Shown here: positions 1 through 7,246 of the stretch, in pieces
Layout of the letters: every line of letters begins with the position of its first letter
Position numbering within the stretch: position 1 is the first letter of the stretch
Virus record (IMG/VR): IMGVR_UViG_3300030012_002854
Location: 1 to 23,388 of that record
Length of the DNA: 23,388 bases
Source of the DNA: a virus
Reading direction: 5' to 3' (one strand)
Made by a program: the position numbers and the translations under genes
Notes under the pieces: model-generated
What the model was told of the DNA's origin: nothing
The model's input: only the letters and a program-made list of their open reading frames with translations
The model's database searches: none

Positions 1-999
1 ACTATCATCCAATAAATTTATATTTCGCTTTGTATGCTTGACCGTAGTGTTTAAAAAATGTTGTACATCAAAGCTTTCAGATATGGCATCAACTGCATCC
101 CAACCCTCAGGTTTACCTCTTGGTGGTGTTAATGTTGTAACCGATCTAGCTCCTGCATTTAAAGCCAGTTCCTGTACCAGTTCAGCTACCTTACGACCTG
201 CATTGTCATTGTCCCCCCATATGATAAGTTCTTTGTCCTGTAAAGGGCTAAAATCAAATCTACTGGCTGACTTACGTGATAACATCCCTGCACCACCCAT
301 AGTGCAGGTAGCAGTATATCCGATCTCATTTAAAGCATCAGCACACTTCTCGCCCTCAACCCATATGATTTTATCAGAAGCAACAATATTTGGTATGTTA
401 TACAATGGTCTAACATCAGGAATCCTTGGATATGGCGAGTCTGTAAACTGTCTAAACTCTTTCTTAGGCTTTCCATGACTATCCATAACTGGATTACCAA
501 GTTCATCTCTTATATTATATCTTCTGACACGGCATAATATTTCCCCATCACCTGACAGGTATAAATGTTCGGAGTCATAAGGTGTATTTACGTCAATAGC
601 TCTTTTAAATGTTATCCCTAATTCTTGTGGTATGTCTTGTTCAACTGGGGGTGGAGCCGTTTCGTCCAGATAATTTGCGAACAATTCTTTAATTTCAGGT
701 AGACGCATACCTCTACCTTCCATCAAAATTTTAACTATACCCCCGATACCTTGTGATCCGTTGAAGTCTGAACCCTTCATAAAATAAGGTGACCTTGGAT
801 TAATATCTATTTTAAGAGATTTACCAGCCTCTCCATCTAAAGACCCGATGGTGAACACGTCACCCCGAACAATTCCATGTGGAAATGTATTTTTTAATTC
901 ATCTATTTGCACACTGGCTGGAACTTTTTGACTTATCATATCGACTAGTTCATTGGCTGACATGTCTCTATTCTTATTGCCAAGTTTTATAATGTTCAT
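1..999 (-). CDS. Toprim-domain DNA primase (3' part off window)
   Basis: This reading frame is open for 333 codons and runs off the left edge, so the C-terminus is missing and any helicase domain would lie outside. It likely primes phage DNA replication. A Toprim fold is visible: the acidic motif WVEGEK around residues 213-218 (E215) and IWGDNDNAG around 260-268 with the D263/D265 metal pair, followed by KPEGWDAVDAI. The N-terminal segment around residues 80-115 resembles the part that follows the zinc finger in DnaG-type primases, but no CHC2-type zinc ligands are present. The ATG at 999 is preceded by GTGAGG at about 8 nt. It is the last visible gene of the leftward replication operon, 60 nt after the Fe-S nuclease. 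The Toprim call is firm; primase rather than another Toprim enzyme is inferred from motif order and context. Confidence 0.85.
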   Translation of the reverse strand, partial: MNIIKLGNKNRDMSANELVDMISQKVPASVQIDELKNTFPHGIVRGDVFTIGSLDGEAGKSLKIDINPRSPYFMKGSDFNGSQGIGGIVKILMEGRGMRLPEIKELFANYLDETAPPPVEQDIPQELGITFKRAIDVNTPYDSEHLYLSGDGEILCRVRRYNIRDELGNPVMDSHGKPKKEFRQFTDSPYPRIPDVRPLYNIPNIVASDKIIWVEGEKCADALNEIGYTATCTMGGAGMLSRKSASRFDFSPLQDKELIIWGDNDNAGRKVAELVQELALNAGARSVTTLTPPRGKPEGWDAVDAISESFDVQHFLNTTVKHTKRNINLLDDS

Positions 1000-1028
1000 T
1001 ATACTAACCTCACTTCATTGGCTGAAGT

Positions 1029-1060
1029 ATATGGGGGAGATGCTACCTTCTCCCTCATAT
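1029..1060 (-). terminator. 12-bp hairpin between nuclease and primase genes
   Basis: Positions 1029-1040 pair with 1049-1060 over 12 bp, including one G.U, around an 8-nt loop. The hairpin starts at the last base of the nuclease stop codon. No U-run follows on the transcribed strand, so it is more likely a 3'-end stabiliser, processing site or attenuator than a classical intrinsic terminator. Confidence 0.4.
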
Positions 1061-1767
1061 TAATTACTCCAACAACTATCTTGAAACTCACAATATTTAC
1101 AAGCAAAGTAATCACGAGACTGTGCTATACGTGGCAACATCTCATTTGCTTTTGTGGCTTCTAATATTAAAACTGCTTTATCACTGATCTCCTGTGCAAG
1201 GGCTTTGTTAAAAGGTATAAACTCATAATATATATCGCTTGTGTTTTTGTTTAATACTGTAAACAAACAAGGATTGTCTGTTAATTCCATATAAGCTTGA
1301 TACAATGCAACTTGTGCAGCATATACAGGATTAGCTATTGCTACACCTTTAGTTTGAAACTCTCTAAACTTTTTATCATTAGCTGACTTACACTCCCACA
1401 ACATGGGATATTTTGTTTCCAAAGGTCCACTACATATAACACCATCTATGTGACCTTTGACCTCTCCTTCTGCTATACTAAATCCAAATTGTTCGCCATT
1501 TTTATCCTGGACTCGCAAATCAAACCCAGCTTGTCTGAGCCAACCAGCCACACTAAATTCTATTTCGTGACCAAACTGAAATATACGTAGTGTCTTAGCA
1601 TCAAAGTCCCGATCATCATCAATAGCTTGACCCATATACCGATATTGTATCTTTCTGGAACAGGAGTCTCCTAAACTAGAAGCACCAATATATGTTCTTT
1701 TTTTGACTTCCTTATTCCGATCAACGATAGCTTTATCTATTATATTTGATATTTCCTGCTGTAACAT
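1060..1767 (-). CDS. Cas4/RecB-like PD-(D/E)XK exonuclease with Fe-S cysteines
   Basis: The product is a 235-aa nuclease predicted to resect DNA ends for phage recombination. The PD-(D/E)XK core is visible as H67 (FGHEIE), D108 (GHIDGV) and E125-x-K127 (WECKS). Four cysteines, C36 (GDSCSR) near the N-terminus and C223, C226 and C232 near the C-terminus, match the split arrangement that holds a 4Fe-4S cluster in Cas4 and AddB nucleases. The frame stays open upstream to 1863, but the extra residues lie over the preceding gene and look non-native. The ATG at 1767 sits 1 nt after the stop of the 71-aa gene, which fits translational coupling. It belongs to the same operon as the RadD-like helicase and Sak4-like ATPase. 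The fold call is strong; the Fe-S cluster is inferred from cysteine spacing. Confidence 0.87.
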   Translation of the reverse strand: MLQQEISNIIDKAIVDRNKEVKKRTYIGASSLGDSCSRKIQYRYMGQAIDDDRDFDAKTLRIFQFGHEIEFSVAGWLRQAGFDLRVQDKNGEQFGFSIAEGEVKGHIDGVICSGPLETKYPMLWECKSANDKKFREFQTKGVAIANPVYAAQVALYQAYMELTDNPCLFTVLNKNTSDIYYEFIPFNKALAQEISDKAVLILEATKANEMLPRIAQSRDYFACKYCEFQDSCWSN

Positions 1768-1768
1768 T

Positions 1769-1984
1769 TTAAAAGGGTATTTCGTCATCTTCGAGTATGT
1801 TTGAGTTTGGATTAAGGTCGAGAATGCCACTATTGTCTCCATTAGCTGATTGAATGGCATCAATTATGGCAAGAGCTTCGTCTCGTGTCAAATGCTGCAG
1901 TTTTTTATCCCAACCTATTTTTGCAAATTGTTCGGACAGTATCTTTAATGTATCGTGTCTGTCCCTGTTACCATGTTGTTCCAT
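1769..1984 (-). CDS. 71-aa protein ending in an SSB-like acidic tail
   Basis: The family is not recognised. The first 48 residues look helical and mixed-charge (DTLKILSEQF, LTRDEALAIIDAI). A short polar linker with several Asn follows, then the C-terminus LEDDEIPF. That ending closely matches the SSB C-terminal tip, which is DDDIPF in E. coli SSB and docks RecO, RecQ, RadD, PriA, exonuclease I and other partners. There is no OB fold: the protein is too short and lacks the usual strands. The start is supported by a strong GGAGGAGG stretch upstream of the ATG. It overlaps the 97-aa gene by 40 nt and is followed 1 nt later by the Fe-S nuclease. Its role may be to recruit host or phage SSB-binding enzymes. 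The tail is seen directly; its function is inference. Confidence 0.8.
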   Translation of the reverse strand: MEQHGNRDRHDTLKILSEQFAKIGWDKKLQHLTRDEALAIIDAIQSANGDNSGILDLNPNSNILEDDEIPF

Positions 1985-2238
1985 CTTTTTCCTCCTCCTT
2001 CTGTTACCATAAAATCAAAATAATGACTGACACCTAAAAATTCAGCCACTATTCTACCACCTAATAATTCATCATCCGTGTCATCAATAGCTTTCCCGAT
2101 AAATTTATCAATATGATCTAATACATGATCGTTATCATCCTCTAAAAATATTGGCACAACTATACTACCCTCAAGAATATATTGAGTATTACTTTTAGAT
2201 TTCATGTTTAATTGATAATCCACGTTAATTCTTGCCAC
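1945..2238 (-). CDS. hypothetical protein, 97 aa
   Basis: The family is not recognised. It starts at a GTG (2238) preceded by GAGGG at about 7 nt, and overlaps the end of the DUF6378 gene by 14 nt and the start of the 71-aa gene by 40 nt. The sequence alternates hydrophobic strands (YILEGSIVVPIFL) with acidic patches (LEDDNDHVLDHIDKF), suggesting a small soluble alpha/beta protein. There is no signal peptide or membrane segment. Its place inside the replication and recombination operon argues for a DNA-metabolism accessory role, but nothing in the sequence defines one. Confidence 0.72.
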   Translation of the reverse strand: MARINVDYQLNMKSKSNTQYILEGSIVVPIFLEDDNDHVLDHIDKFIGKAIDDTDDELLGGRIVAEFLGVSHYFDFMVTEGGGKRWNNMVTGTDTIH

Positions 2239-2506
2239 TTTTACCCTCTGCCCATAAAGCTCCGTATCCTATTACATCTATTGGATTATCCATATTTTTT
2301 GGATTCTGAGAGTCTCGAACAAGTTTTTGCACTATGCAAAATTTATATATGTCATCATAAGTAAGTTCTGCTTTAAGTTTATGTCTCCATAATACATTCA
2401 TAATTTTAGCTATTGACTCATGTGTATCTTTTGCATCTCCATGTGTCCTAGCTCTAGCTCCGTTAATTAATTGTTCGGCTTTTTGTAATGCTTCACTACG
2501 CTGCAT
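2225..2506 (-). CDS. DUF6378-like phage protein
   Basis: A 93-aa soluble protein resembling the DUF6378 family, common in phages of alphaproteobacteria and marine hosts. Recognisable features are the opening EQLINGARARTHGD (the family's 'HGDR/YGD'-type motif), a central helix with LWRHK and LTYDDI, and the ending IDVIGYGALWAEG, matching the family's 'D..GYAALA.E' end. Its biochemical role is not known to me. Three in-frame ATGs lie close together (2521, 2512, 2506). The last is chosen because the only good Shine-Dalgarno sequence, GGAGG at 2515-2519, is 8 nt from it but overlaps or crowds the others. It overlaps the helicase end by 11 nt. Confidence 0.75.
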   Translation of the reverse strand: MQRSEALQKAEQLINGARARTHGDAKDTHESIAKIMNVLWRHKLKAELTYDDIYKFCIVQKLVRDSQNPKNMDNPIDVIGYGALWAEGKSGKN

Positions 2507-4178
2507 TCTCATCTCCTCCATAATAATCTAAAACTCTGCCATCTATTTCTTTTTTGTTCCACAAGTAATTTAACCAACAAGCAGCTTTATACTTACTAAA
2601 ACTTAAATCTAACTGACTTACAATTTTGTTTTCTCTAGCCAAAGCCTCTCTTTGTTTATCTGTCATAGCTTGGTTGAGCCATCTTTTACCTTTCTTAGCT
2701 CCATCACTATCTTCAATTTCCCTCAAAAAATCATCAGCAGAAGCCAAAGCTTGTTCTTTGGTCCCAACACCTACAACTCTAAGTTTACCTCTTGTACGCT
2801 TAACTAAGGCTACAGAAACGTCATCTAAATGTGCTACTAAACCAAAACCATTAAATCCACTAGCCGACATGCACCTGCCATTGTTAAATAAATCAATCCA
2901 TCTAAACGGAGATCTGTCAATAAGATCAACCTCTGTCATCTCAAATGTCTCAAGCATCTCCTTTGCCTGCATCTCGATCTCATGTCCACACATAGGACAA
3001 ACACGAACACTCAAAGGTATAAGACATTTACAATTAGGACATACTTTCTCAGGTCCTGATCCTTGTTGCATTTTATCTTTGCCATCAAGATCAACACCCT
3101 CATCTAAAGATCCATGTGTCAATACACTCGTGCCAAAGTCTAATACAATGCAATCTTTTTTTATTATGCCAGGATGTGTCTCAGGATCTATTGTTCGCAA
3201 ACCACGACCAATCATCTGCACCATTGTGGATTTGTACGAACATGGTCTTGTAAGCACAATACAACTCACAGGTGGTGCATCAAATCCCTCTGTTAATACT
3301 GCAACATTAACCACGACTTGTACGTCACCATGTTCCAGATCATGCAGTATTTGTTTTCTTTCTTCCGATGGTGTCTCACCTGTGACAATTTCTGCACGGA
3401 TTTTAGATCTTCTAAACTCATCACACAGATCATGTGCATGAACTACTGTGCTACAAAATATAACTGTCTTTCTGTTTCCTGCTTTTTCTTGCCACTCCTC
3501 AACGATCTTCTCATTAATGGCACGTTTGTTCATGATCTGCTCGACCTGACCCATGTCAAAATCCGACACAGTTTTACGAACATTTTGTAAATCCTGCTGC
3601 ACCCCGACATCAATTACGAATGTCTTTGGTGGTACAAGAAAACCCTCTCGTATGAGATTAGCTATCTCGATCTGATGTGAGCAGTTATTGAACACACCTT
3701 TCAAACCTTTTCTATCTCCACGATTAGGTGTAGCAGTAAAGCCAACAATCTCAACTGACTCATTAGCTTCTTTAACTTTATTAATAATTCTGATGTATGT
3801 GTCTGCTATGGCATGGTGACTTTCATCTATCACCATCATGTCTACTTTAGACATATTAGCTAAATTGTTCGGTCTCGATAGTGTCTGCACCATGCTAAAT
3901 ACTGTGCTACCATCCCAGTTTTTTTCTGAAGCATCTACGATAGATGTAGATATTTTTGGATTAACACGAGAAAATTTGTTTTTGTTCTGTCCTACAAGTT
4001 CATCCCGATGTTGCAAAACTAAAATTTTTTTGCCTTTTTTGTATCGCTTACCAATCAATGCAGATAGCATAATTGTTTTACCAGCACCTGTTGGTGCTAC
4101 AACTATTGTGTTTTTGTGTTTGTCAAGTGCATCAGAAGCATCTTGTACTGCTATCTCTTGATATGGTCTTAAAATCAT
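2496..4178 (-). CDS. RadD/SSL2-like superfamily 2 helicase with zinc ribbon
   Basis: A 560-aa SF2 helicase. Motifs run in order: a Q-motif-like LRPYQ at residues 3-7, Walker A APTGAGKT at 28-35, Walker B/motif II DESH at 118-121, motif III GFTATP shortly after, and motif VI QMIGRGLR in the second RecA lobe. Two CxxC pairs around residues 385-405 (VCPNCK and VCPMCGHE) form a zinc ribbon, an arrangement also found in RadD (YejH)-type helicases. In E. coli, RadD acts in recombination and binds the SSB tail, which is notable given the SSB-tailed small protein two genes downstream. It probably remodels branched DNA during phage recombination-dependent replication. GAGA lies upstream of the ATG at 4178. 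A structured 104-nt leader separates it from the DUF669 gene. Confidence 0.9.
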   Translation of the reverse strand: MILRPYQEIAVQDASDALDKHKNTIVVAPTGAGKTIMLSALIGKRYKKGKKILVLQHRDELVGQNKNKFSRVNPKISTSIVDASEKNWDGSTVFSMVQTLSRPNNLANMSKVDMMVIDESHHAIADTYIRIINKVKEANESVEIVGFTATPNRGDRKGLKGVFNNCSHQIEIANLIREGFLVPPKTFVIDVGVQQDLQNVRKTVSDFDMGQVEQIMNKRAINEKIVEEWQEKAGNRKTVIFCSTVVHAHDLCDEFRRSKIRAEIVTGETPSEERKQILHDLEHGDVQVVVNVAVLTEGFDAPPVSCIVLTRPCSYKSTMVQMIGRGLRTIDPETHPGIIKKDCIVLDFGTSVLTHGSLDEGVDLDGKDKMQQGSGPEKVCPNCKCLIPLSVRVCPMCGHEIEMQAKEMLETFEMTEVDLIDRSPFRWIDLFNNGRCMSASGFNGFGLVAHLDDVSVALVKRTRGKLRVVGVGTKEQALASADDFLREIEDSDGAKKGKRWLNQAMTDKQREALARENKIVSQLDLSFSKYKAACWLNYLWNKKEIDGRVLDYYGGDENAA

Positions 4179-4282
4179 TTGTCTCTCATTGGCTATAATG
4201 GTGGGTAGTTTTAGGGCATCGCACTACCCAAGCGACTTGCAAGTAGACTAAGGTCAGTTAGCCCTTGCTATGCCTACCATCA
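4179..4282 (-). promoter_or_regulatory. structured non-coding leader before the helicase gene
   Basis: This 104-nt gap is the longest one inside the leftward replication operon. On the transcribed strand it can form an outer 7-bp stem (4276-4282 with 4196-4202), an 8-bp hairpin (4223-4230 with 4202-4209, 13-nt loop), a 4-bp hairpin (4248-4251 with 4258-4261) and a 10-nt palindrome (4235-4244). The 13-nt loop can pair with either of two upstream segments (4270-4274 or 4261-4265), which suggests a pseudoknot or a switch. It lacks a T-arm and anticodon arm, so it is not a tRNA. A cis-regulatory element or small RNA is possible. Confidence 0.45.
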
Positions 4283-4882
4283 TTACCTAGCCCAATCAGG
4301 TACTGCATTACCATTATTGGTAGGTGCAGGCGATGGAGTGACAGGTGCAGAACCACCACCACTTGGTATGTAACCTTCCATACCTTGTGTCATTATAATT
4401 CTGCATTTATTCTTATCAGCATATTGTGGATCGTTTGATTTCTCAATCCCAATCTTTACACAAACATTCATGCCATTGATAGAAGCAACTCCACCTTTTT
4501 GCATATCTATTTGTCTTACTGCTTGAGCCTGTGGTGAAGCATCCATTGCAGAAATGTCATTATGACTTTCTACTACTGCTTTTAACCATTGCAATCCAAT
4601 CTTTTTGGATTTAGATACACCACTATCATCTTTGGCATCGCCATCAAAAAAGTGATTAGTCCAAAATTTACGCTTGTCAAATTGACCACCAATTATAGTG
4701 TATTCAACTTCAAGCCACTTAGCTGATGTAGTTTGCGATGCCTTAAATATAGGTGTATTACTAAATTCAGGCATTGTTACTGCATTAGGTTTGATAGTAA
4801 TAATCGCTCTTGCGATAGTGCCATCAGGAATAAGTTCAAAATCAGAACCACCCCCATTTTCAATATTATTTAAATCAATCAC
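4283..4882 (-). CDS. DUF669-family putative ssDNA-binding protein
   Basis: A 199-aa protein resembling the DUF669 family found beside Sak4-type ATPases in many phages. Family-like features are the N-terminal GSDFELIPDGTIARAII, the middle WLEVEYTIIGGQFDKRKFW, the LKAVVESHNDISAMD helix and IGIEKSND...YADKNK towards the end. The last 35 residues are a flexible Gly/Pro/Ser/Thr tail ending VPDWAR, so it lacks the acidic IPF tip of classical SSB. DUF669 proteins are commonly regarded as SSB-like partners of phage recombinases; that role is inferred from family and context. It starts at GTG (4882), sharing GTGA with the Sak4-like gene stop, so the two are translationally coupled. Confidence 0.8.
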   Translation of the reverse strand: MIDLNNIENGGGSDFELIPDGTIARAIITIKPNAVTMPEFSNTPIFKASQTTSAKWLEVEYTIIGGQFDKRKFWTNHFFDGDAKDDSGVSKSKKIGLQWLKAVVESHNDISAMDASPQAQAVRQIDMQKGGVASINGMNVCVKIGIEKSNDPQYADKNKCRIIMTQGMEGYIPSGGGSAPVTPSPAPTNNGNAVPDWAR

Positions 4883-5742
4883 TGTACTTCCCCTTTCTGT
4901 GTTGGTTGTGATTGAGGATCAACAAATGTTAAATCCTTTTTCTGTGCAGATCCATTAAGCTTATTTATAAGTTTACCAAGATGTGGCTCTTCAATTACAT
5001 CAAGCTTACCTGATCTATCTTTGGCTGGGTATCCCCATTCGTTAAGAGTTTGACATACAAAAGCTCTATATGGTTGCACACCATCTGTACCACCCATAAC
5101 TGTCATTGTAATAACTTCATCAACAATTCCAGGTAGTTCTCGTGCAGTTTTAGAACCTTCAATTTGCAACTCGTAGTTGGTGCGACCATAGTCATCTATC
5201 TTAGAGTCAAGTATGCCAACTAATATAACATTCTTATCTCTAATATGTTGTAGATGTGTAAGCCATCCCATCATTTCTCTTCCGTGCATACCATAGGCAG
5301 CTCTAGTATCAACTTTACCAGACCTTTCTATGACATTATCAGGATGAGACATGCAGTATTGAAAACACAAACGTCCTGCAACTGTAATACTATCTACAAA
5401 TATAGTATCATATTTGTGCATTTGGACTAATTTGTCGCCAAACTCCTGCATAACTCTCTCATAATGGATATGGTCATAAGGCTCTCTTGACAAAGATGGA
5501 TTGACACCACCAATGTAACAAACAAAATCACGACACTCTTGCCATGTCTTAGGTCTAATTACATCAATCGGAAAATCCTTAATTGCAGTATCGCCTGCCT
5601 CAAGGTCAATAAATAAAGTCTTATCAGGATCAAGAGTGCGAGCAAGAGTTGTCTTGCCCACACCACTTTGACCACAGATGACCATCTTATGACCTCTTTT
5701 TTCTGCCATACGTTGCTCGGCAGTTATTATTTCTAAAGCCAA
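4879..5742 (-). CDS. Sak4-like RecA-fold ATPase (AAA_24 type)
   Basis: A 287-aa P-loop ATPase of the Sak4/AAA_24 group, predicted to promote single-strand annealing or strand exchange. Walker A is GQSGVGKT at residues 24-31, followed by the typical FIDLEAG strand. The Walker B-like strand is TIFVDSI, and the C-terminal half carries the strand NVILVGILDSK. The N-terminal TAEQRMAEKRGHKMVI is family-like. The start is TTG at 5742, with GGAGG (5748-5752) exactly 5 nt away and overlapping the previous stop; the first internal ATG would delete 11 residues and lacks such a site. Pairing with a DUF669 gene through a GTGA overlap is the classic phage arrangement. Confidence is high for a RecA-fold ATPase and moderate for Sak4 specifically. 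Confidence 0.87.
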   Translation of the reverse strand: MALEIITAEQRMAEKRGHKMVICGQSGVGKTTLARTLDPDKTLFIDLEAGDTAIKDFPIDVIRPKTWQECRDFVCYIGGVNPSLSREPYDHIHYERVMQEFGDKLVQMHKYDTIFVDSITVAGRLCFQYCMSHPDNVIERSGKVDTRAAYGMHGREMMGWLTHLQHIRDKNVILVGILDSKIDDYGRTNYELQIEGSKTARELPGIVDEVITMTVMGGTDGVQPYRAFVCQTLNEWGYPAKDRSGKLDVIEEPHLGKLINKLNGSAQKKDLTFVDPQSQPTQKGEVQ

Positions 5743-6177
5743 TTAAGCCTCCTCTGGTTGTACAAGATCAATATTTATTGTTCCTTGCTCGACAGTTCTG
5801 GCTGGCTGAAGCTTATCAATAATAGCTGGAGGAGCATTTGTATATTTTCTCTCTTCCACGGCATATGTCACTTTTGCATAATGCCTTGCATCTTCAGGGT
5901 CCATGCTATCGAAAGCATCTCGCAATGCCTGCTGATCCCATGTTACTTTTTTATTAATGGAAACCTTAACTTTATCTTCTTGTTCAGAAAATATAGTAGT
6001 TGTACCAAAGTCTTTACCTTGTCTCTGTAAATCTTTATGAGCATCGTTAAAGAACCTTGCTGACAAAAGACTGTTAAGCTCTTCCATCTTCTTTTTTTGT
6101 CGATCAATCTCCTGCTTTAACAAGATCTTCTCCTGTAAAAGCTGCTGATCGTTCATGTCATAGAAATTCTGTGCCAT
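5743..6177 (-). CDS. hypothetical coiled-coil protein, first gene of recombination operon
   Basis: A 144-aa protein of no recognised family. Residues about 8-40 form a charged, Leu/Glu/Lys-rich coiled coil (LLQEKILLKQEIDRQKKK). A middle part with beta-type segments (TTTIFSEQEDKVKVSI) is followed by WDQQALRDAFDSMDP and a helical AKVTYAVEERKY. The ATG at 6177 is chosen over the more upstream start at 6240 because GTGAGG lies 5 nt before it and because the upstream codons overlap the promoter. It is the first gene after the strong leftward promoter and ends by overlapping the Shine-Dalgarno region of the Sak4-like gene. Position suggests an early accessory recombination or regulatory protein. 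Confidence 0.75.
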   Translation of the reverse strand: MAQNFYDMNDQQLLQEKILLKQEIDRQKKKMEELNSLLSARFFNDAHKDLQRQGKDFGTTTIFSEQEDKVKVSINKKVTWDQQALRDAFDSMDPEDARHYAKVTYAVEERKYTNAPPAIIDKLQPARTVEQGTINIDLVQPEEA

Positions 6178-6217
6178 ACTAACCTCACTTTCGTTAAAAT
6201 TTCTACTTGCAAGGTTA

Positions 6218-6245
6218 AATATAGACATCATTACATACATGTCAA
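6218..6245 (-). promoter_or_regulatory. strong leftward sigma70-type promoter for replication operon
   Basis: On the minus strand a perfect -35 TTGACA (6240-6245) and a -10 TATATT (6218-6223) are separated by 16 nt. An A-tract of 8+7 A (6260-6275 on the plus strand as T) lies upstream of the -35 like an UP element. The predicted start is near 6211, leaving a leader of about 34 nt before the ATG at 6177. Confidence 0.72.
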
Positions 6246-6313
6246 TACCTAAACTATCATTTTTTTTATTTTTTTACTTGCAATATAAATATATTGTATT
6301 ATGTATTGTAGTA

Positions 6314-7126
6314 ATGATTGCAAAAGCAATTGAAAAATCCAATCAGTCAATGGAGGAAAAATTGGACAAAGACAATAAAAAAAATAAGAAAGATAAGAAT
6401 AAAATTCATATCACTACTGATTACAATTTGTTTACTTATCTTGTTGGTAATAGAGATATAGTAGACAAACATGTCAAAGATTTATCTTCTCAAATAGATG
6501 AAAGAGATCTTAATATCCCTATTATTGTAAATGAAAAAATGGAAGTATGTGATGGTCAACATAGACTCGAAGCTTACAAAATTTTAGGATTGCCAGTTCA
6601 TTATATAATAAAAGAGGGTTTAACTCTTCAAGATATAAGAAAGTTGAACTCTGTTAATCGTAAATGGACTATGCACGAATATATGATGTCTCACTTTAAG
6701 TTAGATGCTGAGCATTATATTACCTTAGAATGGTTTGTTAGAGCTTTTGGTTTTAGTGTATCAGACTCACTTGCTATGCTTAATGGTAAGGGTTATTTAG
6801 ATCAACACGACTATCGTGAATTTCGTGAGGGTGGTTTTAAGGTACATGATTTAGAAAAAGCCAAAGAGATAGCCAATGCCATTATATGGATAGGTAATTA
6901 CTTTGATAAATGGAAAAAGGGTAACTTTATTCGTGCTATGATTTCAGTTATGAATGATAAGTCCTTTGTATGGTCAATATTTAAAAGAAGGGTAGAAAAC
7001 TTTTCTGCTAAATTGACTAATCAAGGTAGTAGAGATGACTTTATTATAATGATTGAAAGACTTTATAATTTTAAAACTAGTCCTGATAAAAGGATTAGAC
7101 TAAAGATTTATGGCAAAAGGTCGTAA
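6314..7126 (+). CDS. ParB/Srx-fold (ParB-like nuclease domain) protein
   Basis: A rightward 270-aa protein, one of only two plus-strand genes. After a Lys/Asp-rich N-terminus it has a ParB/sulfiredoxin-like domain: LSSQIDERDLNIPIIVN, then the signature VCDGQHRLEAYKILG at about residues 78-92, then LRKLN/NRKWT-type residues. The C-terminal half is helical and unrecognised. ParB/Srx-fold proteins may be CTPases, nucleases or DNA-binding regulators, and no helix-turn-helix was identified with confidence. The start is uncertain: ATG 6314 lacks a ribosome site, while TTG at 6362 has GGAGG 5 nt upstream, the same architecture as the TTG-started Sak4-like gene, and would give 254 aa. It is divergent from the recombination operon, so a regulatory role is plausible. 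Confidence 0.82.
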   Translation: MIAKAIEKSNQSMEEKLDKDNKKNKKDKNKIHITTDYNLFTYLVGNRDIVDKHVKDLSSQIDERDLNIPIIVNEKMEVCDGQHRLEAYKILGLPVHYIIKEGLTLQDIRKLNSVNRKWTMHEYMMSHFKLDAEHYITLEWFVRAFGFSVSDSLAMLNGKGYLDQHDYREFREGGFKVHDLEKAKEIANAIIWIGNYFDKWKKGNFIRAMISVMNDKSFVWSIFKRRVENFSAKLTNQGSRDDFIIMIERLYNFKTSPDKRIRLKIYGKRS

Positions 7127-7130
7127 TTGG

Positions 7131-7154
7131 TATAGTAATTGCAAAGTTACTGTA
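7131..7154 (+). terminator. hairpin after the ParB-like gene
   Basis: Positions 7131-7138 (TATAGTAA) pair with 7147-7154 (TTACTGTA) in an 8-bp stem with one G.U and an 8-nt loop, 4 nt after the stop codon. No U-tract follows directly, so the terminator role is uncertain. Confidence 0.3.
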
Positions 7155-7213
7155 TCAGGATGATTTGCCACTACCATTGAGAAGATGTGTAAAAAAATTC
7201 TTGATATAAGGCT

Positions 7214-7246
7214 CATACAGAGGGGGTAAAGACCCTCTCCTGTATG
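7214..7246. terminator. 14-bp hairpin between convergent genes
   Basis: Positions 7214-7227 pair with 7232-7246 over 14 bp, with a single bulged C (7240), one G.U and a tight AAAG loop. It sits between the 3' ends of the convergent ParB-like and DUF1064 genes, where a bidirectional terminator is expected. Neither side has an adjacent U-run. Confidence 0.5.

Noticed and set aside
949-1025. Direct repeat TTCATTGGCTGA near 949 and 1013
   Set aside because: Only two 12-nt copies, one inside and one just outside the primase gene, with no further structure or recurrence to support a function.
1768-1863. N-terminal extension of the Fe-S nuclease to an ATG at 1863
   Set aside because: The extra 32 residues lie over the well-supported 71-aa gene with the SSB-like tail, have no ribosome site, and lie before the family-like N-terminus. 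ATG 1767 follows the 71-aa stop by 1 nt.
2507-2521. Upstream ATGs at 2521 and 2512 as the DUF6378 start
   Set aside because: The GGAGG at 2515-2519 overlaps the first and is only 2 nt from the second, but is well placed for ATG 2506.
2626-3441. Long plus-strand open frame (271 codons) opposite the helicase gene
   Set aside because: It is antisense to well-conserved helicase motifs, has no ribosome site, and its Ser/Leu/Pro-rich product is typical of an antisense shadow.
4179-4282. tRNA or tmRNA in the helicase leader
   Set aside because: The stems do not give a cloverleaf, and no GTTCRA-type T-loop, anticodon arm or CCA end is found.
6239-6313. Extension of the ParB-like protein to an ATG at 6239 with a hydrophobic N-terminus
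   Set aside because: The extra residues come from the T-rich tract and promoter region, giving a false membrane-like sequence, and no ribosome site is present.
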